The notes beneath the pieces are model-generated. The model saw only the letters and a list, made by a program, of their open reading frames with translations. It searched no databases and was not told the DNA's origin. The position numbers and the translations under genes are program-made. Below, one piece after another: positions 1-5,406 of a stretch of 9,581 bases of DNA (within the stretch, counting starts at the first letter, position 1; every line of letters starts with the position of its first letter). The stretch comes from Anaerolineae bacterium (GTDB lineage Bacteria; Chloroflexota; Anaerolineae; Anaerolineales; Villigracilaceae), in assembly GCA_003524705.1 (NCBI GenBank), contig DQGV01000391.1, positions 1-9,581 on the forward strand, given 5' to 3'.

Positions 1-57
1 GCTTCCAATGAGTTTCCTCATTTTCTTGGCGGGGTCTTCTTTGGGATCGTCAATCAT
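1..57 (-). CDS. 5' end of unknown protein (partial)
   Basis: Reading the minus strand from 57, an ATG opens a frame of 19 codons that is still open at the window edge (MIDDPKEDPAKKMRKLIGS). A consensus GGAGG lies 4 nt upstream of the ATG (plus-strand cctcc at 62-66), which is the main reason to call it real. The visible peptide is charged and hydrophilic, so there is no signal peptide or membrane segment at the N terminus. It diverges from the FAD oxidoreductase at 155. Too little is visible to assign a family. Confidence 0.55.
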   Translation of the reverse strand, partial: MIDDPKEDPAKKMRKLIGS

Positions 58-100
58 AGTGCCTCCATATTGATTGCTTAATATTAGCATAGTTATAAGG

Positions 101-129
101 TTGTGATGCCAGAATTTTTCAAATATAAT
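101..129 (+). promoter_or_regulatory. Sigma-70-type promoter for the flavoenzyme pair
   Basis: A -35 box TTGTGA (101-106) and a perfect -10 box TATAAT (124-129) are separated by 17 bp. The predicted start near 136 leaves a leader of about 19 nt that contains the AGGAG ribosome site at 141-145, 9 nt before the GTG start at 155. Confidence 0.6.
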
Positions 130-154
130 CACCTTTATTAAGGAGAATCATTCT

Positions 155-1456
155 GTGGACAATCAAAAATTTGTAGCGGTCATTGGTGCAGGACCTGCCG
201 GCTTATTTGGTGCGCGTGAACTTGCAAACAATGGCGTGCGCGTGGCATTATTCAACCGAGATTTTAAAGCAGGCGGGTTAGCAGAATATGGAATTTTTCT
301 TGATAAACATACAATGAAAGAAGGTTTGCGTAAGCAGTTTCGTCAAGTGCTTGATAATGCAAACATTGATTATTACGGAAATGTTTCTGTTAGTAAAAAT
401 GGTGATTTCACAATTGACCAAATTCGTGAAATGGGCTTTGATGCAATTTTAGTTTCGGCGGGTGCGCAAGGTACAAAATGGTTAGGCTTGCCCGGTGAAG
501 ATTTAGAAGGTGTGTATCACGCAAAGGATTTGGTGTATCACTATAATGGTTTGCCGCCATTTAGCCAAAAACAATTTCGGATTGGAAAACGCTGTGCCAT
601 TATTGGCGCAGGCAATGTGATGATTGATATTGCACGCTATTTAATTTACTACCGCGATGCTGAAGATATTATTTCGATTGTGCGGCGCGGACCTTCAGAT
701 GTGAATTTCACTAAAGAAGAAATGAAACATTTGATTGGCTATCTTGATATGGAAGATTTTGAAAATGAGATGAAGCGTATGCATTCAATTTTAGACCCGC
801 TTCATGTGGACGTGGAAGCTGGGAAAGCAAAGATACTCGAGGCTTTACCCAAAGCAGATCCCAAGACAAAAAACGCGCGCTTTCATTTTGAAATGTTGGC
901 TTCACCATCACGAATGCTTGGTGAAAACGGCATACTGAAACAACTTGAAATTGAAGAAAATATTTTAGTGCATGAAAATGGTCACACTTCAGCCAAAGGC
1001 ACGGGTAAAAAACATTTATTAGATGTTGATACAGTTATCTTTGCAATTGGTGACAAAGTGGATGATTCGTTTGGTTTGCCTGCAAAATCAAATGAATTTA
1101 TAAAAAATGAAAATCCAAAATTCCCGATTGATAATATCTCTTATGAATCTACGCTTGAGGGCGTCTTTGTCGGCGGATGGTCTCGCAAAGCAAGTGAAGG
1201 GTTGGTCGGTTATGCCCGCAAAGATGGAACCCATGCCGCCAAAGCTGTATTGGCTTACTTAAATACAAAAGAACCAAATAACAAAATAACTCCTGATGAT
1301 GTAAAAGCAAAATTAAATTATTTGAATAAGCCGATTATCACAAAAGAAGATATCAAAAAACTTGAAGCGATTGAAGCAGAAGAAGCAAAAAAACGCGGCT
1401 TAGAAGAATTCAAGTTTGCAAGTAATGATGAGATGTTAAAGGTGATGGGCAAGTAA
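155..1456 (+). CDS. FAD-dependent NADP oxidoreductase, adrenodoxin reductase/FprA-like
   Basis: A 433-residue two-dinucleotide-fold flavoprotein that probably moves electrons between NADPH and a ferredoxin or another flavoprotein. Residues 7-16 hold the FAD-binding VAVIGAGPAG. Residues 148-161 hold a second glycine motif (AIIGAGNVMIDIAR) that matches the GxGNVAxDxAR of adrenodoxin reductases. RRGP at 177-180 sits where the family binds the NADP 2'-phosphate. GVFVGGW (336-342), followed by GLVGYARKDG, is the FAD-closing segment of the family. DLVYHYNGLPP is also typical. Unlike GltD or PreT, it has no N-terminal Cys-rich Fe-S domain. The start is GTG at 155, fixed by AGGAG at 141-145. The stop is directly followed by the TTG of the DHOD-like gene with no gap, so the two are probably translated together. 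The physiological partner is not evident from sequence. The C-terminal 60 residues are Lys/Glu-rich and probably helical. Confidence 0.85.
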   Translation: MDNQKFVAVIGAGPAGLFGARELANNGVRVALFNRDFKAGGLAEYGIFLDKHTMKEGLRKQFRQVLDNANIDYYGNVSVSKNGDFTIDQIREMGFDAILVSAGAQGTKWLGLPGEDLEGVYHAKDLVYHYNGLPPFSQKQFRIGKRCAIIGAGNVMIDIARYLIYYRDAEDIISIVRRGPSDVNFTKEEMKHLIGYLDMEDFENEMKRMHSILDPLHVDVEAGKAKILEALPKADPKTKNARFHFEMLASPSRMLGENGILKQLEIEENILVHENGHTSAKGTGKKHLLDVDTVIFAIGDKVDDSFGLPAKSNEFIKNENPKFPIDNISYESTLEGVFVGGWSRKASEGLVGYARKDGTHAAKAVLAYLNTKEPNNKITPDDVKAKLNYLNKPIITKEDIKKLEAIEAEEAKKRGLEEFKFASNDEMLKVMGK

Positions 1457-2212
1457 TTGAAACGCGATTTATATTTCAATAAACCATTAATCAATTCAGC
1501 AGGGATGTTGGGATTCGCGCCGGACTTCCGAGTTCTTGAAGAACTCGGAAGTCTTAATAAACTTGGTGCATTTGTCACCAATCCCATCTCGCTTCGTGCG
1601 CGGATGCCGACTGCTTCGCCCGCGGTAATAGAATTTTCGGGTGGATTTTTATTGCATACAGGTTTACCAAACCCTGGCTTTCAGAATGTCATCAAAAAAT
1701 ATTCTGCCAAATGGAATCGTTCTGAGTTGCCGATTATTGTGCATCTGATGGCAGATAGACCCGAAGAGACTCAACAAATGGTGCGTCAGTTAGAGAATGT
1801 TGAAAATGTGATGGCTGTTCAACTTGGCTTTGCTCCCCTTTTAGCAGATGACATTATTTTATTAACGCTAGAAATGTGTTTGGGTGAATTACCTTTGATA
1901 TTTGCTTTACCACATGAACAGATATTATCTTTAGGTCCAAAACTGATTCAAGAAGGTGCAAGTGCAATTAGCATTTCATCTCCGCGTGGGGCGATTTATG
2001 ATGAGAATAAAAATATCATTACTGGAAGAATGTATGGGCAATCTTTATTTCCACGTTCGTTAGATATTGTCCGTTCGGCAGGGATGATTGGTTTGCCAAT
2101 CATTGGGGCTGGTGGAGTGTGGACGGATGCAGATGTAGAGTCAATGCTTGGGGCTGGGGCAATGGCGGTTGAAACAGATACCCAGTTATGGGTCCCGAAA
2201 GAAGCGGTTTAG
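1457..2212 (+). CDS. Dihydroorotate dehydrogenase-like TIM-barrel protein, degenerate
   Basis: A 251-residue protein of the PyrD/dihydroorotate dehydrogenase superfamily, shorter than the usual 300 or so. Family-like segments in order are NKPLINSAGMLG (8-19), LGAFVTNPISLRAR (36-49), GGFLLHTGLPNPG (62-74), PIIVHLMADRPEE (92-104), and the C-terminal FMN-phosphate region PIIGAGGVWTDADVESMLGAGAMAVET (214-240, with GAGG and GAGA). Key catalytic parts are absent: where DHODs have NxSCPN there is QLGFAP (122-127), and the Lys after the central strand is replaced (PLIFALPH, 146-153). An FMN protein with a different or lost substrate is more likely than a real PyrD. The start is TTG immediately after the previous stop, with a weak AGGTG upstream; the next Met is residue 17, inside the conserved region, so TTG is preferred. 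Pairing with an FAD/NADP protein recalls PreT-PreA, but the Fe-S modules are missing. A perfect 31-nt palindrome lies inside the gene (1523-1553). Confidence 0.75.
   Translation: MKRDLYFNKPLINSAGMLGFAPDFRVLEELGSLNKLGAFVTNPISLRARMPTASPAVIEFSGGFLLHTGLPNPGFQNVIKKYSAKWNRSELPIIVHLMADRPEETQQMVRQLENVENVMAVQLGFAPLLADDIILLTLEMCLGELPLIFALPHEQILSLGPKLIQEGASAISISSPRGAIYDENKNIITGRMYGQSLFPRSLDIVRSAGMIGLPIIGAGGVWTDADVESMLGAGAMAVETDTQLWVPKEAV
1523..1553. repeat. Perfect 31-nt palindrome inside the DHOD-like gene
   Basis: Two 15-nt arms (GACTTCCGAGTTCTT and its exact reverse complement) flank a single central G. It encodes residues 23-33 (DFRVLEELGSL), in the loop between the first strand and LGAFVT. Perfect symmetry of this length is not expected in coding DNA by chance and looks like a small palindromic element absorbed into the frame. 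Confidence 0.85.
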
Positions 2213-2262
2213 ACGATGGACGGTTACTTCTTCACGGTCAACGGTCTATTGTCCACCGTCTA
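2210..2262. repeat. Degenerate GACGGTC-type intergenic repeat with inverted ends
   Basis: TAGACGATGGAC (2210-2221) is repeated inverted as GTCCACCGTCTA (2251-2262) with one mismatch. The interior contains further copies of the same theme (ACGGTCA, ACGGTCT). It starts on the stop codon of the DHOD-like gene and lies just before the terminator. It looks like a dispersed low-complexity intergenic repeat rather than a coding or regulatory unit. Confidence 0.5.
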
Positions 2263-2271
2263 GTGAAATAA

Positions 2272-2303
2272 AAAAGAGTCTCATCTTGCGATGAGACTCT
2301 TTT
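2272..2303. terminator. Bidirectional rho-independent terminator
   Basis: A perfect 13-bp stem (aaaagagtctcat at 2272-2284 and its complement at 2291-2303) encloses a 6-nt loop. On the minus strand the stem is followed by a T-rich run after the cold-shock gene. On the plus strand the stem itself ends in TTTT after the DHOD-like gene. It separates the two convergent units. Confidence 0.85.
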
Positions 2304-2316
2304 GGTTCGGTTCAGT

Positions 2317-2526
2317 TTAGAGAACCACGACGTCTGCGGCTTGTAAACCTTTAGGTCCGTTTTCGATAGTGAATTCGACTTTTTGACCTTCTTGTAGGTT
2401 TTTGAAACCATCGCCGCGAATGGCGGAGAAATGTACGAAGACATCCGCGCCGCCTTCACGTTCGATGAAGCCGTAGCCTTTGGTTCCGTTAAACCACTTT
2501 ACCGTTCCGATGATACGTTCAGACAT
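2317..2526 (-). CDS. csp: Cold-shock domain protein (CspA family)
   Basis: A 69-residue single-domain OB-fold RNA chaperone of the CspA family, which binds single-stranded RNA and DNA and melts mRNA structure. The N terminus, [20 protein letters not shown], is canonical. RNP1 is KGYGFI (16-21) and RNP2 is VFVHF (29-33), with the aromatic residues W11, F20, F30, H32 and F33 expected on the nucleic-acid face. The length is normal. The frame could extend six codons upstream, but AGGAGG ending 6 nt before the ATG at 2526 fixes this start. The gene has its own predicted promoter and a leader of about 135 nt, as expected for cold-inducible csp mRNAs, and a strong terminator directly downstream. Confidence 0.96.
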   Translation of the reverse strand: MSERIIGTVKWFNGTKGYGFIEREGGADVFVHFSAIRGDGFKNLQEGQKVEFTIENGPKGLQAADVVVL

Positions 2527-2660
2527 TTTTTGCCTCCTAAGCAAAATAAAAAAATTAGGTGACGCAGGTTGTGTCTTTCATCGGGCGGTAATCAAAAAAC
2601 GGGGTCTTACTTGGAGCCGTCGTCTTTACTTCCACAACGAAAACCTACTTGCATCCTACA
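2527..2660 (-). promoter_or_regulatory. Long 5' leader of the cold-shock gene
   Basis: About 135 nt of noncoding sequence separate the predicted start site from the csp ATG. The leader contains AT-rich runs (a T-run at about 2545-2560 on the minus strand and another after ACCCCG near 2600) and ends in AGGAGG. Long structured leaders that refold with temperature are known for E. coli cspA. I see no clear conserved cold box, so thermosensing is inferred from the family. Confidence 0.35.
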
Positions 2661-2666
2661 AACTTA

Positions 2667-2695
2667 ACTTTATCATATTCTTTTAATCTTGACAA
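2667..2695 (-). promoter_or_regulatory. Predicted promoter for the cold-shock gene
   Basis: On the minus strand, TTGTCA (2695-2690) is a 5/6 match to the -35 consensus. After a 17-bp spacer comes TAAAGT (2672-2667), a 4/6 match to -10. It begins on the base after the stop codon of the upstream reductase gene. Confidence 0.45.
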
Positions 2696-3184
2696 TTATT
2701 TTGCAGGCTCTAAAAGCATGAGCGGAATATGACGATGTGAGGCACGTTCTTTATATTTTTGGTAGCCTTTATATGAGTCAACTGCCATTTGCCAATATTT
2801 TTTATATTCTTCATCATGTATTTCGCGGGCAATGTATTTTGCCCAATTTCCATTTAATTGAACATCACAAAGTGGGGTTTTGACTAAGTTGTAATACCAA
2901 CCCGGGTTAGGTTTTCGCCCAAAGTTTGAGGCGATGATCCCAATTTTTTCTCCGTCTATGAGTGCTAGCAAAACTAATTTATGTAGCCTTCCTGTTTTTG
3001 CTCCAATGGTATTGATTTGAATAATATTCCAACCCAAATATTCAGAAAGAGAATGTTTTCCTTTTGTGAGTTTGAATATGGCATTATCAATAATGTGAGT
3101 TTTATCTGCAAAGAAGGCTGTCACTGGGCGAAGCATAATGAAACGATGTAGGAAGCGTTGAAACGCATTGGGCTGTCTTCTCAT
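2696..3184 (-). CDS. Ddn-like deazaflavin (F420)-type nitroreductase/quinone reductase
   Basis: A 162-residue protein of the split-barrel DUF385/Ddn family, whose studied mycobacterial members use reduced F420 (or related cofactors) to reduce quinones and nitro compounds. [14 protein letters not shown] (59-72) matches the family T-x-G-R-x-S/T-G cofactor region, and [21 protein letters not shown] (84-104) matches the hallmark S-x-G-G-xxxx-P-x-WYxNL-xxxP. No signal peptide is visible; the N-terminal segment is amphipathic and basic. The chosen ATG at 3184 overlaps the dtd stop as ATGA, with GGAG just upstream, which suggests translational coupling. An ATG four codons earlier (3196) is possible but has no ribosome site. 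It is the last gene of the trpS-dtd run before the csp promoter. F420 use is inferred from the family; some relatives bind other flavins or heme. Confidence 0.82.
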   Translation of the reverse strand: MRRQPNAFQRFLHRFIMLRPVTAFFADKTHIIDNAIFKLTKGKHSLSEYLGWNIIQINTIGAKTGRLHKLVLLALIDGEKIGIIASNFGRKPNPGWYYNLVKTPLCDVQLNGNWAKYIAREIHDEEYKKYWQMAVDSYKGYQKYKERASHRHIPLMLLEPAK

Positions 3185-3618
3185 TTCTCCAACCATATTG
3201 TCACAGGTCCGTCGTTGTGAATTTCGACGGACATGTTTGCACCAAATTTTCCTGTTTGTGTCGGCACACCATGACCACGCAATAATTCTGCAAAACGATT
3301 CACTAAAGGTTCGGCAATATCAGGCAATGCGGCTTCAATAAAAGATGGTCTTCTACCTTTTGATGTATTTGCATATAAAGTAAATTGAGAAACAACGATG
3401 ACTTCACCTTTGACATCTAAAACTGATAGATTGGTCTTGCCCGCTTCATCTTCAAAGATTCGTAAATTCGCCGCTTTTTCTGCGAGGAAACTTGCTTCTG
3501 CTTCCGCATCATTGTGACCTACGCCGACAAGAATCAACAAGCCTTTTCCAATTTTAGAAATGACCTGCCCTTCGACAGTGACACTGGCTTGAGAAACTCG
3601 TTGGATTAGTAAGCGCAT
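3181..3618 (-). CDS. dtd: D-aminoacyl-tRNA deacylase
   Basis: Dtd hydrolyses D-amino acids (such as D-Tyr and D-Trp) and glycine from mischarged tRNAs. The 145 residues match the usual length. The N terminus [17 protein letters not shown] is canonical. SQFTLYA (77-83) is the active-site motif with catalytic-region Thr80, and NDGPVT (135-140) holds the Gly-cisPro that excludes L-amino acids. The frame stays open upstream, but those codons come from the 28-bp palindrome, so the ATG at 3618 is taken as the start. No Shine-Dalgarno site lies directly before it; the palindrome sits 8 nt upstream. It follows trpS by 44 nt and overlaps the reductase gene by 4 nt. Clustering with trpS fits a role in removing D-Trp from tRNA. 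Confidence 0.96.
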   Translation of the reverse strand: MRLLIQRVSQASVTVEGQVISKIGKGLLILVGVGHNDAEAEASFLAEKAANLRIFEDEAGKTNLSVLDVKGEVIVVSQFTLYANTSKGRRPSFIEAALPDIAEPLVNRFAELLRGHGVPTQTGKFGANMSVEIHNDGPVTIWLEK

Positions 3619-3626
3619 ATTGAAAT

Positions 3627-3654
3627 GTAGGGGCGAGGCATGCCTCGCCCCTAC
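3627..3654. repeat. 28-bp perfect palindromic repeat, trpS-dtd gap
   Basis: Two exact 14-nt halves (GTAGGGGCGAGGCA and its complement) meet without a spacer. It fills most of the 44-nt gap between trpS and dtd and would form a GC-rich hairpin in the transcript. A diverged copy lies at 5355-5382, so this is a dispersed element and not a site specific to dtd. Confidence 0.9.
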
Positions 3655-3662
3655 CAAAATTA

Positions 3663-4649
3663 TTACGGAAGTTGCATCGCCTCTCTCACTTCACTCATTG
3701 TTTCTTGAGCGATGACTCTTGCACGTTTTCCGCCGTCATTCAAAACATCTTTCACATAACTTTCTTGTGAAGCCAATTCATTTCTTTTTGCACGGAATGG
3801 TTCAAGGTGTTTGTTTAAGTTATTCGCAAAGCGAAGTTTGCAATCTACACAGCCAATGCCTGCTTTGCGACATTCGGTGTTAATCATATCCACTTCTTCT
3901 TGTGGAGAGAAAATTTTGTGCATAGTGAAGACATTACAAATATCTGGGTTGCCGGGGTCAGTTTTCTTCATACGCGCAGGGTCTGTGACCATTTCACGCA
4001 CGCGTTTGGTCGTCTCTTCTGGTGTGGAAGCAAGTTCAATATGATTATTCAAACTCTTGCTCATTTTGTCTTTGCCATCAATGCCGACTACTTTCAAAAT
4101 TTCGGTATGTTTTACTTGTGGTTCAATCAATACTTTGGTGTTGTAGCGATAATTAAACGAACGCACAATTTCTCTTGCAAATTCGATGTGTGGTGCTTGG
4201 TCAATACCAACTGGCACAATATCTGTTTTATATAAAACAATGTCGGCTGTCATCAAAACGGGATAACCCAACAAACCATAATTGACATTATCTGGTTGTT
4301 GGCGAACTTTTTCTTTGAATGTTGGTAAATCAGTTAATTTTCCAAACTGAGTCACCATTGATAGATAAGTATGCAACTCCATCACTTCGGGCACATGCGA
4401 TTGCACAAACAAAATTGATTCCTCTGGGCGAATGCCTGCCGCAAGCCAATCCAGTGCCATGTCAAATGTATTGAGGCGCAGGTCTTGAGTCGTCTCCACT
4501 GTGGTTAATGCGTGCACATCCACAATACAATAGACACTGTCATAATCTTTTTGTAAAGCCACATAATTTTGAATTGCACCTAAATAATTCCCCAAATGTT
4601 GTTTGCCTGTGGGTCTTGCACCTGAAAAAACTCTGCCTTTTTTTGCCAT
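3663..4649 (-). CDS. trpS: Tryptophanyl-tRNA synthetase with putative Fe-S motif
   Basis: A class Ic cytoplasmic aminoacyl-tRNA synthetase that charges tRNA-Trp with tryptophan using ATP. The 328-residue length is normal. The HIGH-type motif is [13 protein letters not shown] (13-25) and the KMSKS loop is DKMSKSLNN (194-202). Tryptophan- and ATP-site segments such as [12 protein letters not shown] (129-140) and [17 protein letters not shown] (145-161) are intact. Cysteines at 238, 260, 267 and 270 form C-x21-C-x6-C-x2-C, closely resembling the [4Fe-4S]-binding C-x22-C-x6-C-x2-C of Thermotoga maritima TrpRS. The ATG at 4649 lies 3 nt after the TAA of the SelW-like gene, with GGTGG about 8 nt upstream inside that gene's end, so the two are cotranscribed and probably coupled. 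Confidence 0.97.
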   Translation of the reverse strand: MAKKGRVFSGARPTGKQHLGNYLGAIQNYVALQKDYDSVYCIVDVHALTTVETTQDLRLNTFDMALDWLAAGIRPEESILFVQSHVPEVMELHTYLSMVTQFGKLTDLPTFKEKVRQQPDNVNYGLLGYPVLMTADIVLYKTDIVPVGIDQAPHIEFAREIVRSFNYRYNTKVLIEPQVKHTEILKVVGIDGKDKMSKSLNNHIELASTPEETTKRVREMVTDPARMKKTDPGNPDICNVFTMHKIFSPQEEVDMINTECRKAGIGCVDCKLRFANNLNKHLEPFRAKRNELASQESYVKDVLNDGGKRARVIAQETMSEVREAMQLP

Positions 4650-4652
4650 GGA

Positions 4653-4892
4653 TTAATCCACCAGTTTTGAAATGAGATTTAAGATTTCGCCCGCTTCGGC
4701 GTGGCGTTTTAATTCTGTTTTAGAAAAGATTAACTTCCGATTCACACTGACTTCAAACTTGCCACCTTCGGCGGGGACTAAAGTTATCGCCTCAATGACG
4801 TGCTCATACTCTTTTAGTAATTCTTCTGCCAAGCCAACGGCTCGGTTGGTGTAATGTCAGGCGGCGCAGTAAATGATTTCAATGTTTAGCAT
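4653..4892 (-). CDS. SelW-like (Rdx family) selenoprotein with in-frame UGA
   Basis: A 79-codon gene whose only in-frame stop before the TAA at 4655-4653 is a TGA at 4859-4857. Read as selenocysteine, the N terminus is MLNIEIIYCAAUHYTNRAVG. The redox motif is C9-A-A-U12, in the position of the CxxC/CxxU of SelT/SelW/SelH proteins. The rest fits the same family without a break: GLAEELLKEYEHVIEAITLV (20-39), PAEGGKFEVSVNRKLIFSKT (40-59) and RHAEAGEILNLISKLV (63-78). These are small cytoplasmic thioredoxin-fold oxidoreductases. Conservation on both sides of the UGA argues against a pseudogene. A bSECIS-like hairpin follows the codon (4829-4845). The ATG at 4892 lies about 10 nt after an extended -10 box, so the leader is only a few nt and lacks a Shine-Dalgarno site. 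It is the first gene of a run with trpS, 3 nt away. Selenium insertion is inferred: SelA, SelB, SelD and tRNA-Sec are not in this window. Confidence 0.85.
4829..4845 (-). promoter_or_regulatory. Putative bacterial SECIS hairpin
   Basis: On the minus strand, CCGAGCC pairs with GGCTTGG (7 bp with one G-U) around a GUU loop. The stem begins 11 nt after the UGA and the loop 18 nt after it. A small apical loop with G in its first two bases, located 16-37 nt from the UGA, fits published bacterial SECIS rules for SelB-dependent recoding. Confidence 0.65.
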
Positions 4893-4902
4893 ATATAAGA
4901 AA

Positions 4903-4933
4903 ATTATAACATGTCAGTTCTGAGGCTTGTCAT
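4903..4933 (-). promoter_or_regulatory. Extended -10 promoter for selenoprotein-trpS-dtd operon
   Basis: On the minus strand TGTTATAAT (4911-4903) is a perfect extended -10 element. ATGACA (4933-4928), a 5/6 match to -35, lies 19 bp upstream, which is a long spacer that the extended -10 could offset. The predicted start falls about 3-5 nt before the ATG at 4892. Confidence 0.6.
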
Positions 4934-4955
4934 GCCCTTGTATGCACGCTATAAT
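4927..4955 (+). promoter_or_regulatory. Promoter for the FmdB-type zinc-ribbon operon
   Basis: TTGTCA (4927-4932) and TATAAT (4950-4955) are exactly 17 bp apart, the best sigma-70 match in the window. The -35 box overlaps the -35 box of the opposing promoter. The predicted start near 4962 gives a leader of about 115 nt that contains the inverted repeat at 4971-5058. Confidence 0.7.
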
Positions 4956-4970
4956 CCTTGCGTTATTATC

Positions 4971-5058
4971 ATGTCACCCTGAGCGATAGCGAAGGGTCTC
5001 GTAAATAATCTTAGAGATTCTTCGCCGTAAAAAACAAGAACGCGGCTCAGAATGACAT
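4971..5058. repeat. Dispersed inverted repeat of TGTCACCCTGAGC type
   Basis: The ends are ATGTCACCCTGAGC (4971-4984) and GCTCAGAATGACAT (5045-5058), complementary except for two positions. Inner parts (GCGAAGGGTCTC and GAGATTCTTCGCC) are also roughly complementary, so the 88 bp can fold into one long imperfect hairpin. The same sequence style occurs as an intergenic repeat in many bacterial genomes. Here it occupies most of the leader of the zinc-ribbon gene and ends 7 nt before its ribosome site. Confidence 0.75.
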
Positions 5059-5078
5059 TGAACTTAAGGAGAGCAAGT

Positions 5079-5345
5079 ATGCCCGTTTATACCTACCGCT
5101 GTGATAACTGCGGAGTTCAGTTTGAGAAACATCAATCGTTTACTGATAATCCATTAAAGACATGCCCTGAATGTAAAAAGAAGGCATTGAAAAAAGTGAT
5201 TACTCCTACCAAAGTGATTTTTAAAGGCTCTGGCTTTTATGCCACAGATAATAAATCACCTTCTGGGAGTTCATCTTCTACAAAAAAAACTGAGACGAAA
5301 ACAGAAACCGAATCAAAGCCTGCATCCACTGATAAATCGGAATAA
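5079..5345 (+). CDS. FmdB-family zinc ribbon protein
   Basis: An 88-residue protein of the FmdB putative regulatory family. It begins with the family signature MPVYTYRCDNCG. One zinc ribbon is formed by C8-x2-C11 and CPEC (C29 and C32), and KVIFKGSGFYATDN (45-58) is the conserved core that follows it. The last 28 or so residues are a low-complexity Ser/Thr/Lys/Glu tail, probably disordered, as is common in this family. The start at 5079 is set by AAGGAG at 5066-5071; the frame could extend nine codons upstream, but only into the end of the inverted repeat. The name comes from a gene linked to formamidase and amide use; no such genes are nearby, so the role here is unknown. It is probably cotranscribed with the gene at 5407. 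Confidence 0.9.
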   Translation: MPVYTYRCDNCGVQFEKHQSFTDNPLKTCPECKKKALKKVITPTKVIFKGSGFYATDNKSPSGSSSSTKKTETKTETESKPASTDKSE

Positions 5346-5354
5346 TTTTGTTTT

Positions 5355-5382
5355 GTAAGGACGAGGCATACCTCGCCCCTAC
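5355..5382. repeat. Diverged copy of the 28-bp palindrome
   Basis: It matches the perfect element at 3627-3654 in 25 of 28 positions; all three changes are G to A. It lies in the 61-bp gap between the zinc-ribbon gene and the DUF937-like gene, ending about 10 nt before the AAGGAG of the latter. Confidence 0.85.
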
Positions 5383-5406
5383 GTTTTGTTATAAGGAGAA
5401 AATATT

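Noticed and set aside
1457..2212. Calling the DHOD-like gene pyrD
   Set aside because: The NxSCPN catalytic loop and the central Lys are missing and no other pyrimidine genes are nearby.
2238..2459. Minus-strand frame overlapping the csp gene and terminator
   Set aside because: It runs through the intergenic repeat and terminator and is out of frame with a clear cold-shock protein.
3619..3657. N-terminal extension of Dtd (13 residues beginning MVGARHAS)
   Set aside because: These codons are a translation of the 28-bp palindromic repeat; Dtd proteins start at MRLLIQRV.
3811..4235. Plus-strand open frames opposite trpS
   Set aside because: They lie wholly within a well-conserved tryptophanyl-tRNA synthetase gene on the other strand and show no family features or ribosome sites.
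4653..4892. Reading the SelW-like gene as a pseudogene broken by a stop codon
   Set aside because: The single TGA falls exactly on the redox Cys/Sec position, the frame is intact on both sides, and a SECIS-like hairpin follows. A random nonsense mutation would be unlikely to hit that codon with this type of stop.
5052..5078. Nine-residue N-terminal extension of the FmdB-type protein
   Set aside because: It reads through the end of the inverted repeat and the ribosome site; AAGGAG and the MPVYTYRC signature place the start at 5079.
3627..5382. CRISPR array
   Set aside because: Only two diverged copies of the palindrome, about 1.7 kb apart with genes between them; no regular spacers and no cas genes.
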